A model generated the notes under the pieces. That model saw nothing but the letters and a program-made list of their open reading frames with translations. It had not been told where the DNA came from and ran no database searches. Position numbers and translations under genes: made by a program. A DNA stretch of 64,000 nucleotides from Bacillota bacterium. GTDB taxonomy: Bacteria; Bacillota; UBA4882; UBA8346. Positions 23,584-33,319 of this stretch are shown here, in pieces. Each line of letters starts with the position of its first letter. Within the stretch, counting starts at the first letter, position 1. The stretch spans positions 124,001 through 188,000 of the forward strand of contig JAEZCE010000035.1 of the NCBI GenBank assembly GCA_023429995.1, read 5' to 3'.

Positions 23584-24390
23584 ATGAAAAAAGCAGGAAT
23601 AGTGATTATAGTTTTTGCGGTTATTCTGGTCTTGGTTGTTTGCGGTTTCTTATTAATGAACCGTAGCAGCGAAGCGGTATCGGAGTTTTCAGCCGAACCC
23701 CTTCAAATAACCGGTAATATCGACGCCACTGAAACCAACGTTAACGTGAAAATACCGGGACGGGTCGCTTCGATTCAAGTAGAAGAAGGTGAGGAAGTCA
23801 CAGCAGGTCAGACGATTGCCGTGATGGAGGCTGAAAATATTCAAGCGAAATCAAATCAAGTGAAAGCAGTGCTGGATCTGGCCCAAACTACATATAACCG
23901 GCTGAGTCAATTGTATAACGAAGGGGTCCTTCCACAGCAAAAATTGGATATGGCGCGGGCCGATCTCCGGCAGGCGCAAGCCGGATATGAAGAAGTGATG
24001 AGCTATATCAATGATTCAACCGTCAAAGCGCCGATTGACGGGATTATTACCTCGAAGTCCGTGGAAAAAGGAGAAATGGTTTCCTCCGGTATGCCGCTGG
24101 TAACCATCACCAATCTACAGGATGTCTGGGTTGATCTTAAAGTGAGGGAAAGCGCCATCAACCAATTTAAGATTGGCGCTAAAGTGCCTGTACAAGTCAT
24201 CGGAGTACCCCACAAAATATATAACGGCGTCGTAACTTTTATAGCTTCCAAACCCAGTTATGCCACGGAGCGGGCGATCCAGGAAAAAGGGGAAAAAGAT
24301 CTGGTGGCTTTTCAGGTGAAAATTAAATTGGACAATTCGGATGGTTTGTTAAGACCGGGAATGACGGCGGAGGTAAATATCAAACCATAG
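23584..24390 (+). CDS. HlyD-family membrane fusion protein
   Basis: This 268-residue periplasmic adaptor has an N-terminal membrane anchor (VIIVFAVILVLVVCGFLL), then a first half-lipoyl domain (KIPGRVASIQVEEGEEVTAGQ), a short helical hairpin (about 85-140), the second half-lipoyl segment (KAPIDGIITSKSVEKGEMV) and the beta-barrel domain ending RPGMTAEVNI. It would connect the inner-membrane ABC exporter with the TolC channel. It is short for the family because the hairpin is small. It starts 15 bases after tolC. Confidence 0.9.
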   Translation: MKKAGIVIIVFAVILVLVVCGFLLMNRSSEAVSEFSAEPLQITGNIDATETNVNVKIPGRVASIQVEEGEEVTAGQTIAVMEAENIQAKSNQVKAVLDLAQTTYNRLSQLYNEGVLPQQKLDMARADLRQAQAGYEEVMSYINDSTVKAPIDGIITSKSVEKGEMVSSGMPLVTITNLQDVWVDLKVRESAINQFKIGAKVPVQVIGVPHKIYNGVVTFIASKPSYATERAIQEKGEKDLVAFQVKIKLDNSDGLLRPGMTAEVNIKP

Positions 24391-24517
24391 GGTGGAGAAT
24401 TCTTTAAACGCATAACTGTCTTTCGTCAGAAACGTAAGATAATGTCCCGAAGTTTTCTGCCGGAATATGGTATCACGATAATAAATTGATATCAGTCGAA
24501 AGAAGGGAACTGTATTC

Positions 24518-25180
24518 ATGAATATCTTACTTCAAGGGAACAATCTGGGAGTGCGCGGCAAGGGACATAACAATTGGCTGTTTAATGATGTGAACCTGAA
24601 AATCGCCTCAGGGGATATTATCGTTATCTATGGGAATAGCGGTTCTGGAAAAAGTTTACTTGGAGATATCCTTTGCGGTTTAAAAAAACCAAGCCGGGGT
24701 TTGGTGGAAAGACAGGCCCCGGTGGCATTTGCCACCCAACATTTTACTCTTTATAAAGATCTTACGGTGCGGGAAAACATGGATTTTATTGATGCGATTC
24801 ATGATAACCCGGCCGTGAATAAAGCGAATATTCTTAGTTCGACCGGCCTCAGCGGATGGGAAAATACCCGGGCCGACAAACTTCCTATGGGCTTAAGAAA
24901 AATGTTGCAAATCGCCTGCACCGCTGTTCAAGACACTCCGCTGCTCATTTTTGATGAGCCTACTTGCGGTCTTGACCAACCCTTGAACGTTTTGTTCAAC
25001 CGTTTAATTGAAACCCTTGCCAAACAAAACCGGGGGATACTGATATTAACCAGTCAACGTTTAAAGTTAACCGCGCCTACGGGAGTTTTTGAGTTGGCGG
25101 ACCATGGGCTCATTGCCGTCAGCCCATCCAATACCATTAAAGATAACCAATTCGCTTATCAATCGGAGGGGGTGGGCTGA
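24518..25180 (+). CDS. ABC exporter ATPase with degenerate signature and H-loop
   Basis: The 220-residue ATPase has a good Walker A (GNSGSGKS), a Q-loop region (FATQHFTLYKDLT) and Walker B with catalytic Glu (LLIFDEPTCGLD). The signature LSGGQ is replaced by LPMGLRK, and the position after Walker B that normally carries the switch His reads LTSQRL. In a homodimer both changes would weaken hydrolysis, so this may be a low-turnover ATPase. It ends by overlapping the permease start by one base (TGATG). A gap of 127 bases separates it from hlyD. Confidence 0.88.
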   Translation: MNILLQGNNLGVRGKGHNNWLFNDVNLKIASGDIIVIYGNSGSGKSLLGDILCGLKKPSRGLVERQAPVAFATQHFTLYKDLTVRENMDFIDAIHDNPAVNKANILSSTGLSGWENTRADKLPMGLRKMLQIACTAVQDTPLLIFDEPTCGLDQPLNVLFNRLIETLAKQNRGILILTSQRLKLTAPTGVFELADHGLIAVSPSNTIKDNQFAYQSEGVG

Positions 25181-26346
25181 TGAAAAATCGGTGGAGCCGG
25201 ATCGGCGCTGTAATGCAAAAGGAGTTTTTACATGTATTTCGAGATAAAATCGTTTTCATGATTGCCTTTTTAGCTCCGATTGCCTTAGGATCATTGGTGG
25301 GCTTTTTATATATCGAACAAAAAGTGACTCATTTACCTGTGGCCGTATATGACCAGGACCAATCGGCGCTGAGCAGGACAATCATCCGGGCCTTTTCTGA
25401 CTCGGAACGTTTTAAGATTACCAATGTTTGCAATAATTATCGGGAAGTCGAATATCTTATGAAATCGGAAAAGGTATTTTCGGCAATTGTTATACCTCCC
25501 CATTTGCAACAAAATGTAAAATCCGGGAAGTCCAGTGAAGTTGGGTTGATATTTAACGGCACCAATATTTTGACCATGAACACCTTGGCCAATGTGGCGG
25601 CGCAGGTGATACCGACTATTTCCGGAGGGATCACCATGAAAGTAATTCAGGGATACGGGGTGCCGGAACAGAAGGCCTATCAAGCCGTGACCGCCTTGAG
25701 TTTTCGTTCAAGATACTGGTATAATCCCACCACCAGTTATCTTGTATTTATGTTATTAGGTTTACTGGGAACCATAATCCAACAAATCACTTTTTTAGGA
25801 GTCGCTCTCTCGTTTATCCGGGAGAAAGAATCGGGAAGTTGGAGGCATTTAGCCTTTTCAAAGCTAAGCACGTTTGAGATCTTTTTGGGGAAACTATTGG
25901 TTTATTTTATTATCTATTGCATAGATGCCATCGTGTTATACGGAGCGGCTTTTCGTTATCTCGGTTTGCCGATGCGTGGAAACCCGGTATTATTTCTGGC
26001 AACGGTTCTCTTATTTATCTTCGTCTTATTGTCAATGGGGATGGCGATTTCTATTTTGACGAAATCACCCGCACAGGCAATTGAAATTTCGATGCTCGTC
26101 GCTGTGCCTTCTTTCTTAATCTCTGGTTGGACATGGCCTTATATCAGCATGCCGTTTCCAATTCAAATTTTATCGAAGGCTTTGCCCTTGACACATTTTT
26201 TGGATGCAATCCGCAGGATTGCATATATAGGCGCCGGAATGGATATTGTGTGGCCCCAGTTATTCATCCTGGGATTGTTCGGTTTTATATTTATTCCGCT
26301 GACGGCTTGGGTATTGCACCGTCAAATGTTGAAGCATAATGCTTAA
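25180..26346 (+). CDS. ABC-2 type export permease (YbhR/YhhJ-like)
   Basis: The 388-residue protein has one N-terminal membrane helix (IVFMIAFLAPIALGSLVGFLY), a large extracytoplasmic domain (about 45-185) with the VAVYDQDQSALSR start typical of the YhhJ/YbhR class, and five C-terminal helices including SFLISGWTWPYISMP. It pairs with the ATPase at 24518, HlyD and TolC as a tripartite exporter, likely for drugs or other hydrophobic compounds. Only one permease gene is present, so it probably works as a homodimer. Confidence 0.88.
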   Translation: MKNRWSRIGAVMQKEFLHVFRDKIVFMIAFLAPIALGSLVGFLYIEQKVTHLPVAVYDQDQSALSRTIIRAFSDSERFKITNVCNNYREVEYLMKSEKVFSAIVIPPHLQQNVKSGKSSEVGLIFNGTNILTMNTLANVAAQVIPTISGGITMKVIQGYGVPEQKAYQAVTALSFRSRYWYNPTTSYLVFMLLGLLGTIIQQITFLGVALSFIREKESGSWRHLAFSKLSTFEIFLGKLLVYFIIYCIDAIVLYGAAFRYLGLPMRGNPVLFLATVLLFIFVLLSMGMAISILTKSPAQAIEISMLVAVPSFLISGWTWPYISMPFPIQILSKALPLTHFLDAIRRIAYIGAGMDIVWPQLFILGLFGFIFIPLTAWVLHRQMLKHNA

Positions 26347-26498
26347 TCATTGTCCTGAATTATGATGATTGCGGGAAAACGATTTTACCCAAATTTTACG
26401 GAATAGTCATATCATGTCAATGTTATCAAAGGGCGGACCGTGGTATATTATAAACATACTTTTTTCATTACTCCCTCCCTTTTCTATATTTTGTGATA

Positions 26499-26530
26499 GA
26501 CCTCGGATTTGACCGGGGTCGTTTTGTTTT
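26499..26530 (+). terminator. Terminator of the efflux operon
   Basis: GACC-CGG/CCGG-GGTC stem followed by GTTTTGTTTT, 150 bases after the permease stop. Confidence 0.7.
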
Positions 26531-26578
26531 ATGAGATCCTTGAGTGTGATTGAAAATTGCAACCGCCTGTGGCTGGAC

Positions 26579-29197
26579 TCATTCTTTGTTAAAACGTTGT
26601 TTAACCCGGACTAAATTCGCTTTGACCTTTTTGTTAAGGGCGGCGTCAACTTCAGGTTTATAAACTTTTAAAGCCTCTTCATAAGATTCAACGGCTTTTT
26701 TGACATATTCCTCCGAATTTTCATCGATCGCCGCCAGTAAGCTGTAAACCGTACCCAGATTATTTTGGGTCATTGCATAATCAAGAGGATATTGCTTAAT
26801 GGTGAAGATATTCAAAGCTTCCTCAAAGGCGTTGATGGCATTATTCAGTTTATCGGTTTTGCTTTGATGAAAGTCGGCGACCGTGGGGAAGTTGAAAGTA
26901 TTAAGAAACTCGGCTATTGATTTATAGGCAACTCCAATATTATGGATTGTGGTGGCATAATCATAGGGATATTGGTCCGGTAAATAGACTTTTAAAGCCT
27001 CTTCATAAGCCCCGACCGCTTTTCGTAAATTATCATCCGGTTCCTGGACTCCGGCTAACTGAACATAAGCGTTTGCCATTTTACAGCGGGTATTGGCGTA
27101 TGCCATCGGATCTTCATAAAATGTATGAATCTTGATTTCTTCTTCAAAGGCTTTCATCGCTTTGGTCAGATAAAGTTCTTTATCGCGGACCTCGGCCATA
27201 TCCATCAAGGTATTGCCCAAATTATTCTGAACATTGGCAAATTCAAAGGGACTGTTTTCTAAATTGAAAATCTTGAGAGCTTCCTGGTGAGCTTTGATAG
27301 CCCGTGAAAGATTGCCTTCCTTATTGAAGGTGGAGGCCAGATCCCGGCAGGCATTTCCGATATTATTTTGGATATGGGCATATTGTTCGGGCGTCTCTTC
27401 CAGAGTGTAACCTTTCAGAGCGTCTTCATAATTTTGAATCGCAGCGGTCAGATTATCCTGTTTGTTTTGATTTTCGGCGAGTACCTTTTGGGATTCCGCC
27501 AGACCCAATTTAGCGTTGGCATATTCTTGGGGGCTATTTTCAAAGGTATAGATTTTTAAAGCTTCTTCAAAAGCTTTTCCTGCAGTAGTGGCATTATTGA
27601 GTTTATCACTCAACTTGGACAACTCGGTAAGGGCATTCCCATAATTTATTTGCAGTTTGGCATATTCCTGAGGTTTGGTTTCGATATCGTATAACGGCAG
27701 GATTTCCCGAAAAGCCTTTACCGCTTTGGTGATATTATCCTGTTTATCATATTTTTCAGCAAGCGCTAAACAGATTTCACCCAGTTTTTGCCGGGTTATC
27801 CCATATTCATCCGGGTTATTCTCGACAGTGAATACACCGGCGGCAGCTTCAAAGCATTCTGCAGCCTTCGCAGAATTTTCATCCATGTCGGATGTTTCCG
27901 CCAGCGCTTGATAAAAAATACCCAGATTTAGCTGAGTCGAAGCATATATCTCCGGATAACTTTGAGGCGTATAAACTTTGACGGCTTCTTCGAAAGCGGC
28001 GATGGCTTTATATAAATTATCCTCTTTATTGATGAAATCGGAGAGGATGCTGTAGGCAGAGCCCATATTAAACTGGATTTTGGCGTAATTCAAAGGATAT
28101 TGGCCGGGATTGTAAACTTTCATTGCTTCTCTGCTGGCTGCAATGGCTTTACCCAAATTTTCCTCCCGGTCTTGAATCTGCCCAAGCTCAAGATAAATCG
28201 AACTGAGTTCATTTTGGATATTGGCATATTCGGCGGGGTTGGCATCCAGTGTATAAAAGCGTAAAGCTTCTCCCAAAGCCTTGATGGCTTTGGGGTAAAT
28301 CTCCGCCGGCCCTTGCGTAGGCGCCAATCCGCAATAAGCCATACCGGTGTTGAGTTGGTTTTCGGCATAAAGCATTGGATATTGTTCAAAAGTAATTAAT
28401 TTAAGGGCTTCTTCCGAAGCATGAATCGCTTTTTGAAGATTCTCCGCTTTGTCCCGGTACTCGGCGAGCGCGGCATAGGAAGTCACCAGCACTTGCTGAG
28501 CTTTACAATAATCCATGGGGTGGTTCTCAAAATCAAAAGTTTTAATAGCCTCTTCCAGATATTGAGTTGCTTTCAAATAATGATATTCTTTATTATTTTC
28601 CCGCAATTTCGCTAGAGACTCATAGGAAAAACCCAGGTTGTATTGAATGGTCGCAAACATCAGCGGATATTTTTTGGCGGTAAAGAATTTTAAGGCTTCC
28701 TCACAGGCTGTAATGGCTTTGGCGATATTATTTTCCTTATCTTCATGTTCGGCTAGGGTTCCATATGCAGCCCCTAAATCATTTTGAAGGTGGGAGTATT
28801 CCACGGGATTTTTAGTGAAATCCAGTATCTTTATAGCTTCTTCATAACAAAGAATGGCTTTTTTAAGGTTTTCAACAGTTTCCTGGGTTGAAGCTAAATT
28901 CTTATAACACACGCCCTCGTTGTGTTTAATTTGGGCATAAACTTTCGGTTCTCTGAAACGCGATATTTGGGATAATAAATCGTTGTATATCGCCAAAGCT
29001 TCATCGTTTTGACCGGCTTCCATTAAGTGTTGGGCATTTTCGATAATCATTTTTCGATGGGCCGCACGAATTTTGCGTTTCCGATATTCGGAGAGGGTGA
29101 AAAAAATCACTCCGATCAATAATAATATTGCCCCGCTGACGATACCCATAAACCATGGGCTCTTAGCGTTTATCGTTGCAAATGGAATCTGATTCAT
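26579..29197 (-). CDS. Membrane-anchored long-period TPR protein
   Basis: The 872-residue protein has one N-terminal membrane helix (FMGIVSGAILLLIGVIFFTL), a basic linker and then about 16 copies of a roughly 52-residue helical unit with the consensus KAIxAxEEALKxYT, YPxxYAxxQxNLGxAYxxLA and KxDNL. The unit is like kinesin-light-chain or Sel1/TPR repeats but longer than the usual 34 residues. The solenoid would be cytoplasmic or periplasmic, depending on topology. Such proteins scaffold protein complexes; no partner is implied by the neighbours. It is a single-gene unit. Confidence 0.85.
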   Translation of the reverse strand: MNQIPFATINAKSPWFMGIVSGAILLLIGVIFFTLSEYRKRKIRAAHRKMIIENAQHLMEAGQNDEALAIYNDLLSQISRFREPKVYAQIKHNEGVCYKNLASTQETVENLKKAILCYEEAIKILDFTKNPVEYSHLQNDLGAAYGTLAEHEDKENNIAKAITACEEALKFFTAKKYPLMFATIQYNLGFSYESLAKLRENNKEYHYLKATQYLEEAIKTFDFENHPMDYCKAQQVLVTSYAALAEYRDKAENLQKAIHASEEALKLITFEQYPMLYAENQLNTGMAYCGLAPTQGPAEIYPKAIKALGEALRFYTLDANPAEYANIQNELSSIYLELGQIQDREENLGKAIAASREAMKVYNPGQYPLNYAKIQFNMGSAYSILSDFINKEDNLYKAIAAFEEAVKVYTPQSYPEIYASTQLNLGIFYQALAETSDMDENSAKAAECFEAAAGVFTVENNPDEYGITRQKLGEICLALAEKYDKQDNITKAVKAFREILPLYDIETKPQEYAKLQINYGNALTELSKLSDKLNNATTAGKAFEEALKIYTFENSPQEYANAKLGLAESQKVLAENQNKQDNLTAAIQNYEDALKGYTLEETPEQYAHIQNNIGNACRDLASTFNKEGNLSRAIKAHQEALKIFNLENSPFEFANVQNNLGNTLMDMAEVRDKELYLTKAMKAFEEEIKIHTFYEDPMAYANTRCKMANAYVQLAGVQEPDDNLRKAVGAYEEALKVYLPDQYPYDYATTIHNIGVAYKSIAEFLNTFNFPTVADFHQSKTDKLNNAINAFEEALNIFTIKQYPLDYAMTQNNLGTVYSLLAAIDENSEEYVKKAVESYEEALKVYKPEVDAALNKKVKANLVRVKQRFNKE

Positions 29198-29462
29198 AAT
29201 GTTCGCCCGCCTTTAAAAATATGCAATTTGGTAAAAATGAATGGAGTTTAAATCCAATGCAGAAAGGAATACTGGAAATGGCTCTTTCAAAATCCCATAA
29301 AAATAGCATTATATTATGTGATTAGTATACAACATAATGGAAAATAAAAAAATATGTAAAGTAAAAAATTGGTTAAGTGAAGCTAAAATGCCTTTTTTAA
29401 GGAACGAAAATTCCATAGTAATATTATTATCGGCCAGTATCGTTTTTTTTTTAATGAAGAAT

Positions 29463-29489
29463 AAAAAAAAACCCGCCTGTGCGGGTTTT
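29463..29489 (-). terminator. Terminator of the LysM-hydrolase gene
   Basis: AAAACCCGC/GCGGGTTTT stem with a long T run on the minus strand, 40 bases beyond the stop. Confidence 0.85.
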
Positions 29490-29529
29490 GAAAAATGATT
29501 TTTGAAATAAATGCCTGTGACAGGGTACT

Positions 29530-30483
29530 TCACGAATTAAAAAAGATGTGGTTGCCGATGACTATTGTAACGGGCTGTGACCTTACCCAGTTGTTACTGG
29601 TCTTGGTAGGATTATAAAAACCGTTTGCGCCATAACTTGGATCCCAACCGGAACAGGCCGATTGTACGGCACGATAGGCGCTGGCGCTGGCCGGTCCATT
29701 AATCCGTCCATCTAAAACCGGACTGTATTGATAACGGCCATTATCCACTTGATAGATGATTCCGGCAATCGTCTTCGGATAAAGAGGGTCCTGTAACCGG
29801 TTAATAATGGTTGCGGCTACGGCGACCTGCCCTTCAAAAGGCTCTCCATCCGACTCGGCTGTTACCAGTCTTGCTAAAAGTTCAAGATCGTTTTGACTTA
29901 ACTGCAGGCCATTAGACTTTGAACCGCTGCTGGTCGTGGCTTTCGGTATTGTTAAGGACTGATTCGGATATATCGTGGCATCGGAACTAAGATTGTTGGC
30001 TGCGCGTAATGCCGCGACGGTGATTCCATAGCGCTGGGCGATTAAAAATACAGAATCGCCAGGTTGCACCAGGTAACGACTGCTGGTTGAAGATGAACTG
30101 CTCTTTACCGATGGAATCGATAACTGTCTTCCAACCGATAGATAATCATTTGACAGGTTATTATTGCTTTTCAGGGCATCCACTGTAACTCCGAATTTCT
30201 GAGCTATCAGGAAAAGGCTGTCGCCCGGTAAAACCGTGTAGGCGACACTGCTGGAACTGGTATTGTTTTTTGAAGTAATACTTAGGGCTTGTCCGGGATA
30301 AATTTCGTTTTTACTCAGACCGTTAGCCTGGGATAATGAAGTTATGGAAGTGCCATAACGGGCTGCAATGCTATACAAAGAATCCCCGGGCTGAACATAA
30401 TAGACTTGTCCATAAACAGAACCTGCAGTAAAAGTCAAAACACCCAAAACGAGAGAGGAAACCAAAGTCTTTTTCAATGTCAT
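29530..30483 (-). CDS. LysM x3 cell-wall hydrolase, SleB/CwlJ type
   Basis: The 317-residue exported protein has a signal peptide (cut near GSVYGQ), three LysM domains separated by Ser-rich linkers (YYVQPGDSLYSIAARYG; YTVLPGDSLFLIAQKFG; YLVQPGDSVFLIAQRYG) and a C-terminal Hydrolase_2 domain starting DLELLARLVTAESDGEP. VAATIINRL, the YQYSPV segment and NWVRSQPVTIVIGNHIFF complete that domain. In Bacillus, SleB-type enzymes are germination lytic transglycosylases acting on cortex; the LysM domains bind the glycan. ATG 30483 is preceded by AAAAAGGAG; an upstream GTG is inside that region. Confidence 0.9.
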   Translation of the reverse strand: MTLKKTLVSSLVLGVLTFTAGSVYGQVYYVQPGDSLYSIAARYGTSITSLSQANGLSKNEIYPGQALSITSKNNTSSSSVAYTVLPGDSLFLIAQKFGVTVDALKSNNNLSNDYLSVGRQLSIPSVKSSSSSTSSRYLVQPGDSVFLIAQRYGITVAALRAANNLSSDATIYPNQSLTIPKATTSSGSKSNGLQLSQNDLELLARLVTAESDGEPFEGQVAVAATIINRLQDPLYPKTIAGIIYQVDNGRYQYSPVLDGRINGPASASAYRAVQSACSGWDPSYGANGFYNPTKTSNNWVRSQPVTIVIGNHIFFNS

Positions 30484-30977
30484 TTTTAGCTCCTTTTTGT
30501 CCACGGCGCGGGCAAAAAGTAGGCTGGCAATAAATGCTGAAAAGTCACCTCCGGTTTTGCCGTGAAACGGAAAATAAATACCGGATGGCTATTCCGCCTA
30601 AAAATAAATTTTTCAGGCAGAAGGCTACAAATATTAACTTCAATGATTCAATTAACCGTGGCAGTAATGTCTGATTGTTTTTGGAAACCGAATCCAACCT
30701 GTCAGGCTTTTTCTAGTACTGACAATTTCTTTAAAGCTTGGAAAGTTCCTTGTGGGAAAGAGTGGATAGCCAAAGGAACGCAGGATTGTAAAAATAACCG
30801 GGGTTTTCCTTGGGGGGAGATTATTGGGATAAAGGTGGTGAATATACCGGCGATATTTTAGTCTTCGGCTGTTGAATGGGGTAAGGAACCGAGATGCTGA
30901 AAGAACGGTGAATGATTTTCAGCGGATTCCAATCCGGGAAGGAAGTGTCGCAAAAGATTAAGTGATTACGGCGCCTT
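30484..30977. other. Intergenic region, possible structured leader of the LysM-hydrolase gene
   Basis: On the minus strand, CACGGC (about 30561) and GCCGTG (about 30508) could close a stem enclosing CGGAGGTGACTTTTCAG. I do not recognise a known riboswitch. A plus-strand frame at 30562 (99 codons) has no ribosome-binding site or recognisable domain and is not called. Confidence 0.3.
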
Positions 30978-33101
30978 TTAATGAAATATTCGCCGCAACC
31001 ACTCAAAGAAACGGGAATGCTTGCCGCATAAATCGCAGATTTCCGTGGGATGTTTCCCGAGGATAAATTGTCGTACTTCTAATTCCCTGCAATAAGGGCC
31101 GGGTAAAAGGCCGGAACGCTTACATACTTGAATGCTGAGGAAACGGTGTTTTTGACAATATTCTGTCGGTTCAGTCCCTGTTAAAAAATACTCAGTCCTT
31201 TTAGGGCAAAAAACGGTGGCTTTTGCCCCTGTATCGGCACAAATATCCATCTGAACGACGTTGCTGGGAATCGTAAAGTCAAGGGCCGGCTCATTTCTTA
31301 AAGCCTCGGTCATAAAGTTGGCCCAAATCGGAGCGGCTATTTGACTAGCGGCTCCCGGTAAGGAACGTTCGTTGTGATCACAGCCGACGTAGACACAAGT
31401 TAATAAATCCGGAGTGTAACCAACAAACCAGGCATCCCTGTTTTCTTCGGTAGTTCCGGTTTTACCGGCTACCGGCCGGTTGATCACCCCTTCGATATTG
31501 GCTGCGGTCCCGCCTTTTCGCAAAACGCTGCTTAAAGCCTGGGTCACCAAATAAGCCACTCCGGGGTCGATGACTGGGGAATGTTCTGTCGGAGCCTGAT
31601 AAAGTACCCGGCCCTCCCGATCTAAAATTCGCCGTATGGTGGTGGGAATCAACTTTTTGCCGCCATTGGCAAAGGGCAGGTAAGAACCGGCCAGTTCCAG
31701 CGGTGTGACTTCCCCGGAACCCAGGGCTAATGACAGAAGGGGGGGTAAGGTGGAGGAAATCCCAAGTTTCTTCGCAAGGGCAATCACTTTGGAAGTCCCG
31801 ATTTGGTACAGGAGTTTCACCGCCACCACATTGCTGGAAGATGCCAATGCTTGACGCAGGGATAAAAGCCCGGAGCGTCCCTCGTCATTGTCGTCGGTCG
31901 GCCGGTAGGTCTGCCGCCCGAGTTGATAGGTCACCGGACTGCAATCAACCAGATTGGCCAATGTATACCCGTGGCTTAAAGCAGCGGCGTATAAAATCGG
32001 TTTGAAGGATGATCCCGGTTGGCGGTGGGCTTGAGTCGCCCGGTTAAATTGCGATTTGGTGGAATCATTACCGCCTACTAAGGCCCGGATGAATCCGGTT
32101 TGGGGGTCGATTGCAATCAATGCCCCTTGAGGCTGCAGCAAACCTTGCTTATCGTGAAATAATTTTGGCAAATTATTTACCAGGGATCGTTCAGCCTTTT
32201 TTTGCATCTCCATATCCAAAGTGGACTCGATGATAAAACCGGCTTTATAAATCAACCCCGGTTCTTTGGGAAATATCCGGCCGACTTCATCTTGGAGAAG
32301 ATCGAGAAAATAAGGAGCCGGTGGCGTTTTATTGAAGACGCCCGGCAAATGGAGCGGCATGAAACGGTAACGCTCAAGCTGATCCTTGGATATATAATCG
32401 CATTCTCTCATCCGCTGCAAAACTTCAACGATTCGCCTTCTGCTGGCCGCGGGGTGGAAATAAGGCGAATAGTAGGCGGGTCCTTTCGGTAAGCCTGCCA
32501 GGAGAGCCATTTCGGATGGGGTCAGCTGATCCAAAGTTTTCCCAAAGTAGGTTTGGGCGGCGATTTTCAATCCATAGGCCCCGTGGCCGAAATAAATTTG
32601 GTTGAGATAGAGTTCCAGAATTTTATTCTTCGGCAACTGGAGTTCTAATTTAACGGTATAGAATAATTCTTTCAGTTTGCGAAGAAAGGTCCGCTTTTGA
32701 TCAAGATAGGCATTTTTAGCCAGCTGCTGGGTGATGGTACTGGCGCCCTGCACTAAACTGCGGTGTATCATATCATAAAACAATGCTTTGAGAATTCTTC
32801 CCGGATTGATACCATGATGTTGAAAAAACCGGTGATCTTCGACGGCCAATATCGCTTTAATCAGGAAGGGCGGCACTTCATCCAGATTAACCGGGCTCCG
32901 GTTCTGGATAAAGAAAGTGGTGACGAAGTGGTGATTCTGGTCATACACCTCGGAAGCCAAGGGCATTTTTGGGGGTGGTAAAGGCAGATAAATAGCCAGC
33001 AACAATCCTCCCAAAATAAGAAGAAGCGCCGAAAGGATTATATAGGGCCCGTTTAATTTAGCCTTGACCCAGTTCCGGAACGTTTGCCACATCAATACCA
33101 C
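30978..33101 (-). CDS. Class A penicillin-binding protein (transglycosylase/transpeptidase)
   Basis: The 707-residue bifunctional peptidoglycan synthase has an N-terminal membrane anchor (about 18-42), a GT51 domain with the catalytic Glu in AVEDHRFFQHHG plus GASTITQQLAKN and YLNQIYFGHGAYG, and a transpeptidase domain with SxxK in GSSFKPIL, SxN in SSSNVVAVK and KTG in AGKTGTTEE. A C-terminal extension of about 90 residues has eight Cys in C-x-SG and C-xx-C patterns, found in many Firmicute and clostridial PBP1 proteins. It stands alone and has no clear Shine-Dalgarno. Confidence 0.92.
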   Translation of the reverse strand: MVLMWQTFRNWVKAKLNGPYIILSALLLILGGLLLAIYLPLPPPKMPLASEVYDQNHHFVTTFFIQNRSPVNLDEVPPFLIKAILAVEDHRFFQHHGINPGRILKALFYDMIHRSLVQGASTITQQLAKNAYLDQKRTFLRKLKELFYTVKLELQLPKNKILELYLNQIYFGHGAYGLKIAAQTYFGKTLDQLTPSEMALLAGLPKGPAYYSPYFHPAASRRRIVEVLQRMRECDYISKDQLERYRFMPLHLPGVFNKTPPAPYFLDLLQDEVGRIFPKEPGLIYKAGFIIESTLDMEMQKKAERSLVNNLPKLFHDKQGLLQPQGALIAIDPQTGFIRALVGGNDSTKSQFNRATQAHRQPGSSFKPILYAAALSHGYTLANLVDCSPVTYQLGRQTYRPTDDNDEGRSGLLSLRQALASSSNVVAVKLLYQIGTSKVIALAKKLGISSTLPPLLSLALGSGEVTPLELAGSYLPFANGGKKLIPTTIRRILDREGRVLYQAPTEHSPVIDPGVAYLVTQALSSVLRKGGTAANIEGVINRPVAGKTGTTEENRDAWFVGYTPDLLTCVYVGCDHNERSLPGAASQIAAPIWANFMTEALRNEPALDFTIPSNVVQMDICADTGAKATVFCPKRTEYFLTGTEPTEYCQKHRFLSIQVCKRSGLLPGPYCRELEVRQFILGKHPTEICDLCGKHSRFFEWLRRIFH

Positions 33102-33238
33102 TTTTTTTCCTCGTAAAGGTTTTACTTCATTAATATGTCCCTCTCATTCACTTTTATGAGAAAAGAAGGAAAGATGTTGGATAAGATATAGTTAGAATGA
33201 AGGATTAATCAAAAGGCGGCGAGAATCTTTTAACATGT

Positions 33239-33287
33239 ATCCGGCAAGTAACTCAGGAAACCCGATCCTTGCCGGAGCGAGGTTAAA
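33239..33287. repeat. Dispersed palindromic element, short copy
   Basis: ATCCGGCAAGTAAC, CCCGATCC and TTGCCGGA-GAGGTTAAA occur in the same order as in the element at 17783, with the internal hairpin missing. The copy lies 33 bases before murI. Confidence 0.6.
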
Positions 33288-33319
33288 TCAACGTAAATCA
33301 ATCATCGAGGTGGTTTGAG

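Noticed and set aside
30562..30861. 99-codon plus-strand frame between the LysM hydrolase and PBP
   Set aside because: No ribosome-binding site, mixed codon choice and no domain.
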